From: Verrucomicrobiota bacterium
GTDB taxonomy: Bacteria > Verrucomicrobiota > Verrucomicrobiia > Limisphaerales > J093
Length of the DNA: 9,970 nucleotides
Assembly (NCBI GenBank): GCA_003695015.1
Contig: RFJD01000109.1
Location: forward strand, 1 to 9,970
Reading direction: 5' to 3'
In this document: piece after piece, positions 7,772-9,970 of the stretch
How the letters are laid out: each line of letters opens with the position of its first letter
Position numbering within the stretch: the first letter of the stretch is position 1
Program-made: the position numbers and the translations under genes
The notes under the pieces: model-generated
What the model was told of the DNA's origin: nothing
The model's input: only the letters and a program-made list of their open reading frames with translations
Database searches by the model: none

Positions 7772-7780
7772 ATCGATTCC

Positions 7781-8050
7781 ATGGACGCAGAACTTTGCAT
7801 GCGAGCCGCCGAGAAGATCGGCAATCCGAACATCCTGGTGAACCTGGTTTCGCGCCGGGTCAAACAGCTCAACTCCGGCGGCGGCGGTCTGAGCCGGCCG
7901 CTGGTCGAGTGGAAGCCCGACATGGGCGCCGCCGACGTGGCGTTGACCGAGATTGTCGAGGACAAGATCACCTACGAGCTGGAGAGCGAAGCCGAGGAAA
8001 AGGCCCCTCCGGCTCGGAGCCGGAAATCGCGCCGCGTGCGCGAGCTCTGA
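7781..8050 (+). CDS. rpoZ: DNA-directed RNA polymerase omega subunit
   Basis: This 89-residue protein resembles the small omega subunit, which folds around the C-terminal part of beta' and helps assemble RNA polymerase. The N-terminal half aligns with the E. coli sequence: AAEKIGNPNILVNLVSRRVKQLNSGG (9-34) against the E. coli pattern AVEKIGN..LV....RRARQ. A linker and then ADVALTEIVEDKI (51-63) match the conserved VIALREIEEG.I motif. The tail (64-89) is charged, first acidic, then Arg/Lys-rich, and likely disordered. The start at ATG 7781 is set by the AAGGA site at 7767. An in-frame TTG further upstream at 7715 lies in the promoter and is rejected. The gene ends 66 bases before smpB, with a strong terminator between them. 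Confidence 0.87.
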   Translation: MDAELCMRAAEKIGNPNILVNLVSRRVKQLNSGGGGLSRPLVEWKPDMGAADVALTEIVEDKITYELESEAEEKAPPARSRKSRRVREL

Positions 8051-8076
8051 GACCCGGCTGGAAACCCTGACACGGG

Positions 8077-8110
8077 GCCGGAGGGGATTGGCCTTCCGGC
8101 TTTTCGTTTT
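8077..8110 (+). terminator. Intrinsic terminator between rpoZ and smpB
   Basis: GCCGGAGGG (8077-8085) pairs with CCTTCCGGC (8092-8100), nine base pairs including one G-U wobble, with a six-base loop. TTTTCGTTTT (8101-8110) follows directly. This is the clearest Rho-independent terminator in the window. It ends only six bases before the smpB ATG, leaving no obvious room for a separate smpB promoter. Confidence 0.8.
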
Positions 8111-8116
8111 CCCGCC

Positions 8117-8572
8117 ATGGCCGACATTGCCGTCAACCGCAAAGCCCGTCGCGACTACCACATCCTGGAGACCTACGAGGCCGGCATCGTGTTGCGGGGC
8201 TCGGAGGTGAAGTCGGTCCGCGCCGGCCTGGTCCAGCTCGCCGACGCCTTTGCCCGGGTGGAGAACGGCGAGGTCTTCCTCTACAACGCCCACATCGACG
8301 AGTACGAGAAGGCCAACCGGTTCAACCACCAGCCCGCCGCTCCGCGCAAGCTGTTGCTGCACCGGCACGAGATCGCCCGGCTGGAGTCGGCGGCGGCGGT
8401 CAAGGGCCAGGCGCTGGTGCCGTTGCGGATGTACTGGAAGAACAACCGGGTGAAGGTCGAGCTGGGCGTCGGCCGTGGCAAACAGCAGTTCGACAAGCGG
8501 GAGGACATCCGGCGCCGGGAGATGGATCGCGCCCTGCGGCGCGTGACCATGCACCGGTTGAAACGGTCCTGA
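8117..8572 (+). CDS. smpB: SsrA-binding protein SmpB
   Basis: This 151-residue protein is SmpB, which binds tmRNA and brings it to stalled ribosomes so that the nascent chain receives a degradation tag. The translation begins with the typical IAVNRKARRDYHILETYEAGIVLRGSEVKSVRAG. It continues through the oligonucleotide-binding barrel (NAHIDEYEKANRFNHQPAAPRKLLLH, then LVPLRMYWKNNRVKVELGVGRGK) and ends in the basic tail QQFDKREDIRRREMDRALRR, which folds into the decoding centre and mRNA channel. Length is normal. ATG 8117 is the expected start and has no Shine-Dalgarno sequence. A strong terminator ends six bases upstream, so expression must come from read-through or from a promoter not recognisable by eye. 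The tmRNA gene ssrA, often close by, is not recognised in this window. ClpXP, the usual destroyer of tagged proteins, is encoded about 2.8 kb upstream. Confidence 0.97.
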   Translation: MADIAVNRKARRDYHILETYEAGIVLRGSEVKSVRAGLVQLADAFARVENGEVFLYNAHIDEYEKANRFNHQPAAPRKLLLHRHEIARLESAAAVKGQALVPLRMYWKNNRVKVELGVGRGKQQFDKREDIRRREMDRALRRVTMHRLKRS

Positions 8573-8648
8573 GACCGTCGCCTTCCCCGTCCGGCGGCCG
8601 GTGAGCGCGCCCGGCCAGGAGGATGGGCGGAGGGCCCGGCCGGCGGCT

Positions 8649-9614
8649 TCAGCCGGTTTCTTCCAGCAACAAGGTCACGGGGAAGTGGTCGCTGCACCCG
8701 GCCGGGTTGACCGGTTTGCCAAGGCCGCCGTAGCGGACCGGACGCGGGTATTCGCCGGAGGCGACCATCGCCGGGTCGCGGTGGATCGACACCGAGTCCG
8801 GCAAGGCCCGGAGGGGCGCGCGGCGGGTCATGAGGTTCTTGTTGGCCAGGAACTGGTCGAAGACGAACGGCCGGTTGCCGTAGTAGAAGCTGCCCTCTGC
8901 CTGTCCCATCCGGGGCCACATCAGGTTCAGGAACACGGGAGAGCGGGCGTTGCTGACCTTGGTGGGGGAACGCTCGGCCAGGGCGTGGCGGACCAGGGAG
9001 ATGTCGAACGGTTCGTCGTTGAAGTCTCCCATCGCCAGCACGGGGGTTCGTTTGCCCAGGACCTCCAAGATGCGCTGGTGGAAATAGGCCAGCGTTTCGC
9101 CGGCGATGGCCCGATAGGCGGCGGTGGCCTCGGCGGCCGGGAGCCGGCTGGGCCAGTGATTGCCGATCACCACCAGTTGGCGGCCGGCGGCGGTGCGGAA
9201 GTTGACTTGGAAGAGGTCGCGGGTGGCGGTGCGGCGCATGACCCAGTGTTGGAAGGTGGCCTCGGCGGTGAAGCGCGCGGGGTCGTAGAGAAAGGCCACG
9301 TCGATGCCGCGGCGGTCCCGGGTGTCGGCATGCGCGATCTGGTAACGGCGGCCGGCCGATTCCGACGCCCGGGCGAGCCGTTCGAGCACCCGGCGGTTTT
9401 CCACCTCGCAGACACCGAGCAGGTCCGGACCGCGACCGTCGTTCATGGCCCGGATGACCCGGGCCAGGTTGTCGATCTTGCGGCTCAGGCGTTTTTCGTT
9501 CCACCCGCGGAGAGCCTTGCCAAGAACGCGGCGTAGCTTGTCGGAGCGGTCGGCGTCCTCGGTGTCGAAGAGGTTCTCGAGGTTCCAAAACGCCAGGAAG
9601 TGGGTCGTGCTCAT
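8649..9614 (-). CDS. Endonuclease/exonuclease/phosphatase (EEP) superfamily hydrolase
   Basis: This 321-residue protein carries the full motif set of the DNase I/exonuclease III fold, Mg-dependent phosphoesterases. In order: WNLENLFD with N11, GVCEVEN with catalytic-site E70, RGIDVAFLYD (102-111), IGNHWPSR with H153, AMGDFNDEP with D197 and N199, FVFDQFL with D253, and CSDHFPVTLLL with D309 and H310. All key residues appear intact. The opening motif and layout resemble bacterial EEP proteins described as nucleases or nuclease-like phosphatases. The substrate (DNA, RNA, nucleotide or phospholipid) cannot be read from sequence. No signal peptide is visible, so the protein should be cytoplasmic. 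It lies 32 bases downstream of the glycoside hydrolase gene and is probably cotranscribed with it. It converges on smpB, with 76 bases between the stop codons. No Shine-Dalgarno sequence precedes ATG 9614. Confidence 0.88.
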   Translation of the reverse strand: MSTTHFLAFWNLENLFDTEDADRSDKLRRVLGKALRGWNEKRLSRKIDNLARVIRAMNDGRGPDLLGVCEVENRRVLERLARASESAGRRYQIAHADTRDRRGIDVAFLYDPARFTAEATFQHWVMRRTATRDLFQVNFRTAAGRQLVVIGNHWPSRLPAAEATAAYRAIAGETLAYFHQRILEVLGKRTPVLAMGDFNDEPFDISLVRHALAERSPTKVSNARSPVFLNLMWPRMGQAEGSFYYGNRPFVFDQFLANKNLMTRRAPLRALPDSVSIHRDPAMVASGEYPRPVRYGGLGKPVNPAGCSDHFPVTLLLEETG

Positions 9615-9646
9615 GGCGGGTCGGGCGGATGGGGCGGATCACGGTG

Positions 9647-9970
9647 TCAACGGGCGGTGGTCTGCCGGAGCCGGTAGAGGTTTTCCCCCAAGGACCGGGC
9701 GGCCGCCACGGTCTCGGGGTACGGTGTGTCGGCGATGTCTACGAAGCCGATCTGGTAGTTCTCCTCGTCGAAGGTGCGGCCGGTGGTGGGTTCGTCCTGG
9801 TACTGGAACCAGTGGGTGCCGACGCACTGGGGATTGCCCAGGGCGCTGCGGACGTAAGCGTCATAGGCGGCGGCGCGCTCGGCTTGGTTGGCCACCGGAA
9901 CCAAGCCGGTGTGGAACAGCCCTCGGTCCAGGGCGCCAAAGTGGAACTCGCCGATCAGCAGCGGCTTGTC
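9647..9970 (-). CDS. Glycoside hydrolase, GH50-like (beta-agarase-like), C-terminal 107 residues
   Basis: The minus-strand frame is open from the window edge and ends at the stop at 9649-9647, so only the C-terminal end of a larger enzyme is visible. The fragment starts [40 protein letters not shown]. It continues [21 protein letters not shown] and [19 protein letters not shown]. The I-G-E-F-H segment looks like the nucleophile strand of a clan GH-A TIM barrel, with Glu as the candidate nucleophile. The later Trp/Tyr-rich piece ([10 protein letters not shown]) looks like the last barrel strand. The pattern is closest to what I recall for GH50 beta-agarases and related uncharacterised enzymes from Verrucomicrobiota and Lentisphaerota. 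Substrate specificity cannot be inferred from this part, and any signal peptide lies outside the window. The EEP gene follows 32 bases downstream. Confidence 0.7.
   Translation of the reverse strand, partial: DKPLLIGEFHFGALDRGLFHTGLVPVANQAERAAAYDAYVRSALGNPQCVGTHWFQYQDEPTTGRTFDEENYQIGFVDIADTPYPETVAAARSLGENLYRLRQTTAR

Noticed and set aside
7715..7780. Upstream TTG start for rpoZ at 7715
   Set aside because: It coincides with the -35 hexamer, adds residues not typical of omega, and ignores the well-placed AAGGA before ATG 7781.
8573..8648. Shared bidirectional terminator between the convergent smpB and EEP genes
   Set aside because: Several short CCGG/GGCC palindromes are present, and CCGGC/GCCGG flanks the EEP stop, but no stem is followed by a convincing T-run on either strand.
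8601..9536. 311-codon plus-strand open frame opposite the EEP gene
   Set aside because: The minus strand encodes an intact EEP motif set; the plus-strand product is Gly/Ala/Val-rich without motifs.

Overview
The window is G+C-rich bacterial chromosome, roughly two-thirds G+C by eye. It is densely packed with housekeeping genes, and no gene is visibly broken. An LptD-type outer-membrane protein shows a diderm, LPS-type cell envelope. A zinc-ribbon protein of a kind I associate with Planctomycetota and Verrucomicrobiota, a GH50-like glycoside hydrolase and mostly Shine-Dalgarno-less starts make Verrucomicrobiota my best guess. That placement is inference from protein style, not from a marker gene search.

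Layout. Positions 1-367 (minus) hold the N-terminal part of a YbgC-like hotdog acyl-CoA thioesterase. It diverges from an L-rhamnose isomerase gene (502-1815, plus) across a 134-bp intergenic region that contains two 17-bp direct repeats and an inverted repeat. A second plus-strand unit (1932-3292) pairs an uncharacterised zinc-ribbon protein with ribonuclease III through a 4-base ATGA overlap. clpP and clpX follow (3409-5352) behind a good sigma70-type promoter, then lptD (5491-7674), the RNA polymerase omega gene rpoZ (7781-8050) and smpB (8117-8572). On the minus strand, converging on smpB, are an endonuclease/exonuclease/phosphatase-fold protein (8649-9614) and, upstream of it, the C-terminal part of a GH50-like glycoside hydrolase that runs off the right edge.

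How the genes fit together. The central block is a core information and proteostasis cluster. RNase III processes structured RNA, ClpXP degrades tagged proteins, SmpB works with tmRNA to rescue stalled ribosomes and tag products that ClpXP commonly destroys, and omega is part of RNA polymerase. LptD inserts LPS in the outer membrane. The sugar isomerase and the glycoside hydrolase hint at a polysaccharide-degrading lifestyle but are not in an obvious shared operon.

The most interesting material is regulatory. Several promoters place the predicted transcript start at or within a few bases of the start codon. Only rpoZ shows a convincing Shine-Dalgarno sequence, and its leader begins with a perfect GAAA-capped hairpin. 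A textbook intrinsic terminator ends just six bases before the smpB start codon. The LptD has no cysteine at all. I found no mobile element, CRISPR array, tRNA or rRNA, and no clear evidence of a new multi-gene system.
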